Source: Polyangiaceae bacterium
GTDB lineage: Bacteria > Myxococcota_A > Polyangia > Polyangiales > Polyangiaceae
NCBI GenBank assembly: GCA_019637295.1
Contig: JAHBVX010000013.1
Location: 62,001-126,000, forward strand
Length of the DNA: 64,000 nt
Reading direction: 5' to 3'
Position 1 is the first letter of the stretch. Each line of letters begins with the position of its first letter. Shown piece after piece: positions 8,213 to 16,431 of the stretch. The translations under genes and the position numbers were made by a program. Below the pieces are notes generated by a model, which had not been told where the DNA came from, did no database searches, and was given only the letters and a program-made list of their open reading frames with translations.

Positions 8213-9121
8213 ATGTCGAGTACCGTCCGCTCGCTCACGCTCGGCGCGCTGCTGCTGTCGCTGACAGCACCCGCGCGGGCGTTCCCGTACATCGTACAGA
8301 AGGGTGACACCCTCGCCTCGATCGCGGAGCGCTTCTACGGGAAGATTCAGCATGAGCAGATCCTGGTCACGGCCAACTCGCTCGACGCACAGGGTGGCTC
8401 GCCCATCATCGCCGGCATGCGCCTTCAGGTGCCGGCGATCAGCCACAAGAAGGCCAGGAAAGGGGACACTTGGGCGAAGCTTGGGCTCACGTTGCTCGGC
8501 GCCAGCCATCGGGCGGACGTGCTGGCCGCCGCCAACGGAACCACCCCCTGGCTACCGCCGGAGGACGGCGCCGAGTTCGCGATCCCGTACAACCTGACCG
8601 TGCTCGTGGGCTCGAGCGACACCATCGTGACGATCGCCTACGAGTTCATGGGGGACCGCAACAAGGCATGGGTGCTTGATCACTACAACGGACTGAAGGG
8701 CAGGCGGCTGCAGCGCGGAGACGTGGTGCTCGTTCCACTCACGAACTTGGCGTTGACCGAGGAGGGAAAGTCCGCGCTGCGCGAGTCTCTGGACCTGACC
8801 ACGGCGCAGGCGGGCGGCGACGAGCGCGCCACGCAGCGTCGCGTCACCCAAGAGCTACCACTGCTCTCGGCCGACGTTCGCGGGGGCCGGTACGTTGACG
8901 CAGTCAAGCGCGGGAACGCCTTCCTGGCCACTGGCGCGCTCACGCGTCCACAGCTCGCGCTGGTGCATCGGCAATTGCTCGAGGCCTACGCGGCCCTCGA
9001 CGCGCACGGGCTTGCGACCGCGTCTTGCAAGGCCTGGCGCGAGCACGACCCGAGCGCTCGCGTGGATCACACTTGGTTCAGCCCCAAGCTCGTGGCTGCT
9101 TGCGCCCGGAGCAGTCCATGA
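8213..9121 (+). CDS. Exported protein with three LysM domains
   Basis: A 302-residue protein with a signal peptide ending near PARAFP. Three LysM-like peptidoglycan-binding units follow: FPYIVQKGDTLASIAERFYG (about 23-75), a second around ARKGDTWAKLGLTLLG (about 82-122) and a third around VGSSDTIVTIAYEFMG (about 128-175). The C-terminal 120 residues are helical and resemble a TPR-like segment. It probably binds the cell wall. I use the ATG at 8213; the GTG at 8204, which overlaps the glycosyltransferase stop, is in frame and is an alternative. The 3' end overlaps the next start as ATGA, so the kinase downstream is translationally coupled. Confidence 0.85.
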   Translation: MSSTVRSLTLGALLLSLTAPARAFPYIVQKGDTLASIAERFYGKIQHEQILVTANSLDAQGGSPIIAGMRLQVPAISHKKARKGDTWAKLGLTLLGASHRADVLAAANGTTPWLPPEDGAEFAIPYNLTVLVGSSDTIVTIAYEFMGDRNKAWVLDHYNGLKGRRLQRGDVVLVPLTNLALTEEGKSALRESLDLTTAQAGGDERATQRRVTQELPLLSADVRGGRYVDAVKRGNAFLATGALTRPQLALVHRQLLEAYAALDAHGLATASCKAWREHDPSARVDHTWFSPKLVAACARSSP

Positions 9122-10233
9122 CCGACGCGCAGTCCGCGCCCACATCGGTCCGTGGCGCGCTACGCTCCGGACAGAAGGTCGGCCCGTACACGATTTGCCA
9201 CCCGCTCGGGGACGGCGCGAGCGGCATCGTCTATCGGGCCGAGCGTGAGGACGGCCGCCAGTCCCCGGTCGCGCTCAAGGTCATCCACCGCCACTTGGTG
9301 CGTGATCCGCAGGTCAGTCGCCGGTTTCACCGGGAAGCGCAGATCCTCGGCCAGCTCCGCGGTCCAAACCTGGCAGCGCTGCTCGACGCTGGCGAGGCCG
9401 AGGACGGCCGCTTGTACATGGCGCTCGAGCTCGTGGAAGGCGAACCCCTCGACGTGGTGGCCAGAAGAGGCCCGCTGCCCATCGAGCAGGCGATCGATAT
9501 CGCACTTCAGATCTGCTCAGCGCTCGAGCTGGCCCACGAGCACGGCGTGGTACACCGTGACCTCAAGCCGGGCAACGTCATCCTGTCTCGGGGCGCCGAC
9601 GGCGAGCTGAACGTGCGCGTGCTGGACTTCGGCATGGCAAAGCTGCTGCGGGTGGAGGCTTCGCAGACGCTGACCGCGCTGACTGAGGCCAACATGGTGT
9701 TCGGAACCCCCGAGTACATGGCCCCCGAGCAAGCTCGGGGTGAGGATGTCGACGCGCGCTGCGACGTCTACGCGCTCGGGATCGTGCTCTACGAGCTGCT
9801 GACGGGGCACGTCCCCTTCTCCGCCTCGACCCCCATCGGGGTGATGACGGCGCACCTCGTACAGGAGCCGCCCCCACCCTCGAGTCGAACCACGGCGAGC
9901 CCCATCCCGCCGGCGCTCGAGGCGGTGGTACTCCACGCTCTGGCCAAGTCGCCGGAGGACCGCTATCCGAGCGCCGCGGCGCTGGCCGCTGCCCTCGGCA
10001 GTGCGCGGCGTGAACCACGCAACGTGGCCTCTACCGCGCCGCCGCCACCGGACGACCTGGGGCTACGCGACACGGCGCTCGCCCTGCAGTTCGCGGCGAC
10101 GCAGCGGTTCTCAGCCGTTCCCGGCGCTGACGTCCGCGCAACTCCCGGGCAGCGCACCTGGTGGGTCGTCGCCATCGTCGCGGCGCTCGCCGGTGTGTTG
10201 GCAGGCGTCGCCGCGAGCTTGGCATCGGGCTGA
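9118..10233 (+). CDS. Tail-anchored Ser/Thr protein kinase
   Basis: This 371-residue Hanks-type kinase has all catalytic motifs: glycine loop LGDGASGIVY (about 30-39), lysine in VALKVI (about 56), HRDLKPGN (about 147), DFG (about 170), and GTPEYMAPEQ (about 196). A single hydrophobic helix lies at the very C-terminus (about 347-367) with only a few residues after it. The kinase is therefore tail-anchored in the membrane and has no extracytoplasmic sensor of its own. It is sandwiched between LysM and DUF58/VWA genes with overlapping or 2-nt spacing, so those proteins are candidate partners or substrates. The start at 9118 overlaps the previous stop (ATGA). Confidence 0.93.
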   Translation: MTDAQSAPTSVRGALRSGQKVGPYTICHPLGDGASGIVYRAEREDGRQSPVALKVIHRHLVRDPQVSRRFHREAQILGQLRGPNLAALLDAGEAEDGRLYMALELVEGEPLDVVARRGPLPIEQAIDIALQICSALELAHEHGVVHRDLKPGNVILSRGADGELNVRVLDFGMAKLLRVEASQTLTALTEANMVFGTPEYMAPEQARGEDVDARCDVYALGIVLYELLTGHVPFSASTPIGVMTAHLVQEPPPPSSRTTASPIPPALEAVVLHALAKSPEDRYPSAAALAAALGSARREPRNVASTAPPPPDDLGLRDTALALQFAATQRFSAVPGADVRATPGQRTWWVVAIVAALAGVLAGVAASLASG

Positions 10234-10235
10234 GT

Positions 10236-11141
10236 ATGCAGCTGCGACGAGGCCTCGATTGGGGAACTCTGACCCCACTGCGCATCACCGCGAAGGTCGT
10301 GGCTGACGGCTTGTACTCGGGTGGGCACCCGAGCCCGCGCCGAGGACCGGGCGTCGAGTTCGGCGGACACCGCAACTACGTTCCGGGAGACGACCTGCGC
10401 TGGCTGGATCGCCGAGCGCTGATGCGCCACGGTCGCTTGTTGGTGCGCGAGTTCGAGACGGATACGGACCGCGCGCTGCGCTTGGTGCTCGATGCCAGCG
10501 CGAGCATGACCTACAAGAGCGCCGCGGCACCCGCGGCCAAGTTGGCCTACGCCGCGCTGCTCGCTGCGGCGCTCGGTCGGGTGGCGCTCTCGGCGGGTGA
10601 CCCGGTCGCGCTCGACTGGATTGGGGGCGACGAGCGGCGACCACTGCCGGCCACCGGCGGCCGCGAAGCCTTCGAGCGCATCGTCCGGGCGCTCGAGGAC
10701 GCACGACCGGGCGGGGACCTGCGACTGGACCGGACTGCCATCGAGCGAGCGTTGGCACCCGTGGCACGGCACGCGCGCCGGGGCTCTGTGGTCGTGCTCT
10801 TCAGCGATCTGCTGGATCTGCCGGACGGGGCGCTCGAGCGCTTTGCCGCGCTTTCGGCGCGCGGGCGTGTCCTGATCGCGGTCCAGGTGCTGGATCCGGC
10901 CGAGGCCACCTTTCCGTTTCGGGGCGCCGTACGCCTGCGCTCGAGCGAGGGCGGGCAGATCGTCGAGACGGATGGCGATTCGGTGCGCAGCGAGTACCTT
11001 CGCGCGCTCGACGCGTTGACGGCCACTTGGCGAGAGCGCCTGCTCGCCGTGCGGGGACGCCTCGTGCGCTGCCAGACGACGGACGACCCCGTCGACACGG
11101 TGCGCAGCGTGCTGCGCGCAATCGAAGGTGGTCGGCAATGA
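10236..11141 (+). CDS. DUF58 domain protein (BatB/YeaD-2-like)
   Basis: A 301-residue protein with the DUF58 signature: GVEFGGHRNYVPGDDLRWLD (about 45-64), then a VWA-like strand with metal site LDASASM (about 87-93) and a second VVVLFSDLLD strand. DUF58 proteins normally occur with MoxR AAA ATPases and VWA membrane proteins and act in poorly known envelope or complex-assembly tasks. Here the VWA gene follows with an ATGA overlap, but the usual MoxR gene is absent and a kinase gene stands in its place. The ATG at 10236 is 2 nt after the kinase stop. Confidence 0.85.
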   Translation: MQLRRGLDWGTLTPLRITAKVVADGLYSGGHPSPRRGPGVEFGGHRNYVPGDDLRWLDRRALMRHGRLLVREFETDTDRALRLVLDASASMTYKSAAAPAAKLAYAALLAAALGRVALSAGDPVALDWIGGDERRPLPATGGREAFERIVRALEDARPGGDLRLDRTAIERALAPVARHARRGSVVVLFSDLLDLPDGALERFAALSARGRVLIAVQVLDPAEATFPFRGAVRLRSSEGGQIVETDGDSVRSEYLRALDALTATWRERLLAVRGRLVRCQTTDDPVDTVRSVLRAIEGGRQ

Positions 11142-13138
11142 GCTTCGTGGTGGCCGCCGCCCTGGCCATCGCCGCGCTGATCGGACTCCCCGTACTGGCG
11201 CACCTCTTGCGGCGCTCTCGCGCGCGAGAGCAGGAGTTTCCACCGGCACACCTGGTTCCCCAGGCACAACCCGTGGCTCGCCAACGCCGGCGCATCGAGG
11301 ATCGCGCGCTGCTCTCGATCCGTGCGCTCGTGATCCTCGCCCTCGCATTGCTTGGCGCCACACCCCTGGTGGAGTGCTCACGGCTCTCCCTGGATCGCAG
11401 CTCGGGCGCATCCGTCGCCATGGCCATCGTGTTGGACGACTCGCTCAGCATGTACGCGAAGAGCCAGGGAGGCCGGCGACGCTTCGACCATGCGCTCGCC
11501 GGCGCGCGCGAGCTGCTGGATAGCGCGCGCAGCGGCGACGCGGTGACGATCGTGCTCGCTGGTGCGCCACCCCGCCTGCACTTGGCCGCCACCACGGATC
11601 TGGAGCAGGTCCGGCGCGCCCTCGGGGAGTGCGAGCCCAGCGACCGAGCGACGGATCTGTCCAGCGCGGTGAAGATGGCTCGCGCCGCGCTGCAGCGGCT
11701 GCCGCACGCCGATCGCCGGGTGGTGGTGCTCAGTGACATGGCCGACGATCCGTTGCCGGAGGGACAGCCCATCGCCGTGGCGCCCCTGGCCCAGCTCAGG
11801 ACTGCTGCACCAGACTGCGGAATCGTACAGGCAGAGCGTCAAGGCCGAAGGGTGCGGGTCAACGTCGCCTGCAACACCGCCTCGGCGTCGCGGGATCGCC
11901 GCCTCGAGGTCGTGGCGCAGGCCGCGGCCCCAGCGGGTGACGGAGGCCAGAGGGTCGGGGCGGGCCAGGTAATTGGCGATGCACCTCTCGAGGTGCGGGC
12001 CGGCGCTCAGTTGCTCAGCCTCGAGGTGAGCCAGCCCTTGGCCGCGATGGACGTGCGACTCACGGGCGGCGATGCCCTGGCCGAGGACGACCAGTTGGCG
12101 GTGGCCCCAGAGTCGGCGGCGTTGATGGTGGCGGTGATCCGCGATCCGTCCACCAGTTCGGTGCTCACGGGTGGCGCAACGCTGCTCGAACAAGCCCTGG
12201 CGGCGCTCGACCGCGATATCGTGATGCGTCCGCTGGGCGTGCTTCCCGACGACGCGAAGACGCTGGCGCCCTTCGCCCTGCTGATCATGGATGACCCCCC
12301 CGGGCTCGCCGCCGAGTCCCGCACACTCTTGGCCGAGTGGCTCGCGCGGGGCCGAGTCGCGCTCGCCATGCTCGGTCCGCGCGTGGAGGCGACCCAGCTC
12401 GGCTCGACCCTCGACCCTTTCGTGCAGGGTGCTGCGCGCTGGGAGAAGAGCGAATCCGATGGAGCGGACGTAGCGAGCCTCGGCTGGCTTGGCGCCGCGG
12501 CGGAGAGCCTGGCCCGGCTAGAGCCCCAAGGCCGCGTGCTGTTGGCCAGCGCCGCGCCCCAGGGCTCGCAGGTCACGGCTCGCTGGCAAGACGGACAACC
12601 CTTCGCGCTCGAGACGGCGGTGGGGCGCGGCCTCGCGCTCACCACGTCGCTTCCCGCCAGCGTCGAGCAGAGCGACTTCGCGTTGCGTCCCGGTTTCTTG
12701 GCCTTGCTCGGCCACGCCATCGAGCAGGCGGAGCTGCGCGCTGGTCCCCGGCGCAGCCAAGCCGGTGACAGCTGGACGTTCGCCCCGAGCCCTTCGGTCA
12801 CCGTTACGGGTCCGCGCGGTCCTCTGGCGCTGCAGGATCAAGCCGGCGACAGCCCCGAGAAGGTCGTGAGCGTGGCGAACGCGGGGCGCTATGCGGTGAC
12901 CGTCGGCGCCGACACACACGAGCGCTTCGTGCACCGCGCGGAGCGCGAGATCCTGAAGCTGCCCGAGAACCCCGACGACGTGGCGCCCGCCTCCAGCGGG
13001 GTCGCCATCAAGAGTCGCATCGACGCTTCGGCGGACCTGGCTCTACTGCTGCTCGTGCTGCTGACGGCGGAGCTGGCGCTGCGCTTCGCCAAGCGACCAG
13101 CGCGACGCAAACCCGACGCCGACGCCACCGCGGCGTGA
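11138..13138 (+). CDS. BatA-like VWA-domain membrane protein
   Basis: A 666-residue membrane protein. The N-terminus has the BatA pattern: a short helix, the segment LPVLAHLLRRSRAREQEF, then a second helix (about 55-75). A von Willebrand A domain follows with MIDAS motif LDDSLSM (about 99-105), so it probably binds a divalent metal and a protein partner. The large middle region (about 230-610) resembles the glutamine-amidotransferase-like fold often fused in this family, and a final helix lies at about 630-650. The start at 11138 overlaps the DUF58 stop as ATGA. Its exact function is unknown; the family is linked to stress tolerance and envelope integrity. Confidence 0.83.
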   Translation: MSFVVAAALAIAALIGLPVLAHLLRRSRAREQEFPPAHLVPQAQPVARQRRRIEDRALLSIRALVILALALLGATPLVECSRLSLDRSSGASVAMAIVLDDSLSMYAKSQGGRRRFDHALAGARELLDSARSGDAVTIVLAGAPPRLHLAATTDLEQVRRALGECEPSDRATDLSSAVKMARAALQRLPHADRRVVVLSDMADDPLPEGQPIAVAPLAQLRTAAPDCGIVQAERQGRRVRVNVACNTASASRDRRLEVVAQAAAPAGDGGQRVGAGQVIGDAPLEVRAGAQLLSLEVSQPLAAMDVRLTGGDALAEDDQLAVAPESAALMVAVIRDPSTSSVLTGGATLLEQALAALDRDIVMRPLGVLPDDAKTLAPFALLIMDDPPGLAAESRTLLAEWLARGRVALAMLGPRVEATQLGSTLDPFVQGAARWEKSESDGADVASLGWLGAAAESLARLEPQGRVLLASAAPQGSQVTARWQDGQPFALETAVGRGLALTTSLPASVEQSDFALRPGFLALLGHAIEQAELRAGPRRSQAGDSWTFAPSPSVTVTGPRGPLALQDQAGDSPEKVVSVANAGRYAVTVGADTHERFVHRAEREILKLPENPDDVAPASSGVAIKSRIDASADLALLLLVLLTAELALRFAKRPARRKPDADATAA

Positions 13139-13155
13139 CCCACGCGCCTACTCAT

Positions 13156-13168
13156 GATACTGGCCGGC
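13156..13168 (+). promoter_or_regulatory. -10-like box 7 nt before ATG
   Basis: GATACT at 13156-13161 is followed by GGCCGGC and the ATG at 13169. There is no Shine-Dalgarno sequence, so the layout fits a leaderless transcript, but no TTG-type -35 lies 17 nt upstream. This supports the start at 13169 over the ATG at 13154. Confidence 0.3.
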
Positions 13169-13708
13169 ATGCGACTCGCTTTCGTTGTCACTGCGGCGGC
13201 GCTGTTCGTCGCGTGTCACTCACCGGGGCAGTATGGCTACAGCCGCACCTACTCCCCCCTCGATGCGGAGAGCCGTGCCCTCACGGGAGCCGTCGAGTAC
13301 GACCCGGTCATGGCCAAGCGGCAGCCCGACGCTTGGAAGGGCAAACCCCTCAGCGTGTTCGGCGTCGTGCTCTCGCGCACGGAGGGCACGGGGGGCTCGG
13401 CCAGGCTGAAGCTGAGCCTCCGCACGCTGGAGTCCCGCAACCTGTGCGAGAGCAGCAGCGAGGACACCTGTCGCGTCACGGTCAGTGAGCGTGAGCACTC
13501 CATCGCGCACGCGCTCGTCGAGTTGGGCGGCGACGACGACGTTGGTCCCCTCTCCGTCGGCGCCAGCTCGCTGGTGCGAGTCGTCGGTCAGCTAGTGGAC
13601 GACGTAGACCCCAACGACGGCTCGCCGGTGCTCCGGGCCACGTACTACCGACACTGGCCGCGCAACTACTATGTGACCACGGCCGCGCGCTCGCACATGC
13701 GGCGCTGA
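13169..13708 (+). CDS. Slp-like small lipoprotein
   Basis: A 179-residue lipoprotein with a clear signal ending in ALFVAC (Cys16). The mature part contains WKGKPLSVFGVVLSRTEG and later SLVRVVGQLVDD. These resemble the nucleic-acid-free OB-type strands of the Slp/starvation lipoprotein group, though the likeness is weak. It holds two further Cys in NLCESSSEDTCR that could form a disulfide. It sits between the VWA gene and surA on the same strand, 30 nt after the VWA stop, and may join that operon or use its own promoter. Function unknown. Confidence 0.7.
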   Translation: MRLAFVVTAAALFVACHSPGQYGYSRTYSPLDAESRALTGAVEYDPVMAKRQPDAWKGKPLSVFGVVLSRTEGTGGSARLKLSLRTLESRNLCESSSEDTCRVTVSEREHSIAHALVELGGDDDVGPLSVGASSLVRVVGQLVDDVDPNDGSPVLRATYYRHWPRNYYVTTAARSHMRR

Positions 13709-13751
13709 GGCGCGCTGCGGTGCGGTATTGCGCGCAGGGAGGGCTTGCTCT

Positions 13752-14738
13752 ATGACGCTGGGCTCGATGCGGTTCCTTGCTGCTACCACCCTGAGCCTCG
13801 CGTTGGCGCTGTTCGCCGCAAGCGCGAGGGCCACCATCGTGGAGCGCGTCGTTGCCGTGGTGGGCGAGCGTGCAATCCTGCTGTCCGACGTACGCGAGCG
13901 CGCGCGTCCCATGCTGCTACGCATCTACGAAGAGGTGCCGGGGGGCGCGCAACGCGCCGCAGCCATCTCCCAGACCTACAAGACGATGCTGGAGCGCATG
14001 GTGGACGAGGAGCTCGCCCAGCGCGCAGCGAATCGATCGCGGCTCGTCGTCAGCGCGCAGGAAGTGGACGACGCCATCGGCCGCATCGCGGCGCAGAACA
14101 ACCTCACGGTGGACAAGCTCGTCGCCGAGGCCACCAGCGCAGGCCTCACGGAATCGCAGTACCGAAACGAGATCCGCCGTCAGGTGCTGGAGGCCAAGCT
14201 CGTCAACCTCCGCATTCAGGGTCGCATCCGCATCACCGAGGACGACGTACGCACCGCGTATCGCAAGCTGGTGATGGAGGAGCGGCGCAAGCTCCGCTTC
14301 CGCGCGGCGTGGATTCGACTGGACCTCCCCGCCGGCGCTAGCCGCGACGTGGTGCAGGAGAGTCAGCACGAGGCCGAGCGCCTCGCAGGCTCTGCGCGGC
14401 AGGGCGCCGATTTCGCTGCGCTTGCGCGACAGCACTCGGCCGATACGGCAACGCGAGACGCGGGCGGGGTCCTGGGCAACCTGCGGCCAGGGCTCTTGCC
14501 GCGCGCCGTGGACATCGCCGTACAGGGACTCGAGCCCGGTCAGGTCTCCGAGCCGGTTCGCGCCGGGAGCGCGTACTACGTCGTCAAGCTGCTCGAGCGG
14601 GACGAGTCCCAGCTGCCGTCGTACGAGGAAGCTCGAGACGAGCTGAGCGAGCGCATCTACGTCGAGAAGATGAACAAGGCCCGGCGTACCTGGTTCGACT
14701 CGCTCCGCCGACAGACCCACGTCGAGATTCGGCTCTGA
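13752..14738 (+). CDS. surA: Periplasmic peptidyl-prolyl isomerase/chaperone, SurA family
   Basis: A 328-residue exported chaperone. A signal peptide (about 1-28) is followed by the SurA N-terminal chaperone region beginning IVERVVAVVGERAILLSDV, and by one parvulin PPIase domain (about 185-285) with the typical ADFAALARQHSADTATRDAGG segment. E. coli SurA has two parvulin domains; this one has a single domain, which is common outside gamma-proteobacteria. It would escort unfolded outer-membrane barrels across the periplasm, which fits the many barrel genes in this window. The ATG at 13752 follows a GGGAGGG ribosome-binding site. The gene is convergent with the receptor-kinase gene. Confidence 0.88.
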   Translation: MTLGSMRFLAATTLSLALALFAASARATIVERVVAVVGERAILLSDVRERARPMLLRIYEEVPGGAQRAAAISQTYKTMLERMVDEELAQRAANRSRLVVSAQEVDDAIGRIAAQNNLTVDKLVAEATSAGLTESQYRNEIRRQVLEAKLVNLRIQGRIRITEDDVRTAYRKLVMEERRKLRFRAAWIRLDLPAGASRDVVQESQHEAERLAGSARQGADFAALARQHSADTATRDAGGVLGNLRPGLLPRAVDIAVQGLEPGQVSEPVRAGSAYYVVKLLERDESQLPSYEEARDELSERIYVEKMNKARRTWFDSLRRQTHVEIRL

Positions 14739-14754
14739 GCCGGGCCCCTGAGCC

Positions 14755-16410
14755 TCAGCGGCGTCGGGTCGAACCCCAGGGGTGCTGCTTGACGAGCGAC
14801 CAGCCATAGGCGCGTGTGTCCGGGTCCAGCTCGCCCAGAGCCGCAGCCCGAAAGGCCGCCGCGAAATCCTCTACATACTCGAAGCGGTCCTCCGGCTTCT
14901 TCGCGAGCGCGATGGCCAAGACCAGCTCGATCTCGACTGGGACTTGCACGAACGCCCCGGGTTGCTCGGGCTGAGTGTAGAGCACGTCCAAGAGCAGCGG
15001 CCCGATGTCCTCACCCACGAACGGGGGCTGGCCCGTGAGCGTTCGATACGCGAGCGCCGCGAGGGCATACAGATCCGCGCGATGGTCGACCGGCAGCCCC
15101 TGAGCTTGCTCCGGCGCCATGTACTGAGGAGTGCCCATCGCGACCTCGCGGGTGAGCGCGGCGCCACCCTGGATCTTGGACAACCCGAAGTCGAGCACCT
15201 TCCACTTCTGCGGCAGCGAGTCCACCAGGAACAAGTTGGCCGGCTTCAGGTCGCGATGGACCACTCCCGCGTCCCGCACCGCAGCGAGCGCGCCCGCGGC
15301 GTGATCCACCATGGTCACCACCGTCCCGACCGGCAGCCGGCCGTCGTCGGCTCGTCGCAAGTAGTACGCGAGGTCGTGCCCCTCGAGCAGCTCCATCGCG
15401 ATGAAGGGACCGCCATTCGGTGTGAAACCGAGCTCGTACACTTCGGCGACATGCTCGCTGGGCACGGCAGCGGCCGCCTGGGCCTCGCGCATGAAGCGCT
15501 GCACGTACTCGGCGTTCTCCAGCATGTTCGCGTGCAACAGCTTGAGCGCCACTCGGCGCGCGGTCAGCAGGTGAACGGCAGCATAGACCTCGCCCATTCC
15601 GCCACGCCCGAGCAGATGCTCGAGGCGGTAGTCTCCCAGCGTTTGGCCGCTCATGTGACCTTCGCCTGTGCGCAGTGCCCAATCGAGCTCACTGCGGGCT
15701 TCGGCCAGCAGCGCTTCGCGTTGCCGCAGCTCGAATCTCATCTGCTCGGCACCCTGGAGGGCGCCGGTCGCCGCTCGACGGCTGCTGCGCGCCAAGTAGT
15801 AGGTCAACCCGAAGACCACCTGCATCATGACGACTCGGTACCAGCGAGACAGCTCCGGCAGGTCGTCGACCGAGAACAGGCTGTGGTCCGGTAACACGCT
15901 GGCCGCGATGCATGAGGTGATGAGCAGGTAGAGCAACGCGATCGTCGCGTACACGGCGCGTGCCGCCTCAGCCGCGCTGGACAAGCCAAAGAAGAAGATC
16001 GCGACAGCCAGCATGGACGCGGCCGCCGAGAACAGCCCCAGGTAGTAGATGACCAAGACGCCCAGCGCCGCGCCCAGGGTGCCCACGATCACGATCAAGC
16101 GATCCGAGTAGCGCGCCTCGTCGCCGATCAACCACACGGTCGCCAGACACAGCACGAGCAACGACGACGCGAGCCCCGCGGTCGTGCTCCGTAGCCAGGC
16201 AGGGCCCGGCAAGACCAACAGGAAGCCGACCAACACCACGAGTAGTCCGGCGAGCGACTTGAAGAACACGCGGGTGCGTGCGATCTCTTCGCGGCGCTCG
16301 GGGGACACGCTAGCCACCGGTACGGACCAGGGAGCGGCCGACGCGGGCACGGGCTCTTGGGCGGGATCGAGCGAGGTCACGAGCCACCCCATCCTAGCCC
16401 CATCGGCCAC
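14755..16410 (-). CDS. Receptor Ser/Thr kinase with six N-terminal membrane helices
   Basis: The 551 residues begin with about six transmembrane helices (residues 50-207), continue with a helical linker (about 215-250) and end in a complete kinase domain (261-530). The kinase has LGRGGMGEVY, K290, HRDLKPAN (385-392), DFG (407-409) and GTPQYMAPEQ. The arrangement (membrane sensor first, kinase last) is the reverse of the usual PknB-type order. The helices may sense a membrane-soluble or physical signal. It is probably cotranscribed after the pseudokinase-thioredoxin gene, 21 nt upstream. The start is GTG at 16410; the ATG at 16392 is equally possible. Confidence 0.9.
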   Translation of the reverse strand: MADGARMGWLVTSLDPAQEPVPASAAPWSVPVASVSPERREEIARTRVFFKSLAGLLVVLVGFLLVLPGPAWLRSTTAGLASSLLVLCLATVWLIGDEARYSDRLIVIVGTLGAALGVLVIYYLGLFSAAASMLAVAIFFFGLSSAAEAARAVYATIALLYLLITSCIAASVLPDHSLFSVDDLPELSRWYRVVMMQVVFGLTYYLARSSRRAATGALQGAEQMRFELRQREALLAEARSELDWALRTGEGHMSGQTLGDYRLEHLLGRGGMGEVYAAVHLLTARRVALKLLHANMLENAEYVQRFMREAQAAAAVPSEHVAEVYELGFTPNGGPFIAMELLEGHDLAYYLRRADDGRLPVGTVVTMVDHAAGALAAVRDAGVVHRDLKPANLFLVDSLPQKWKVLDFGLSKIQGGAALTREVAMGTPQYMAPEQAQGLPVDHRADLYALAALAYRTLTGQPPFVGEDIGPLLLDVLYTQPEQPGAFVQVPVEIELVLAIALAKKPEDRFEYVEDFAAAFRAAALGELDPDTRAYGWSLVKQHPWGSTRRR

Positions 16411-16431
16411 CGGGGCGGCGCGAACGTTTCG

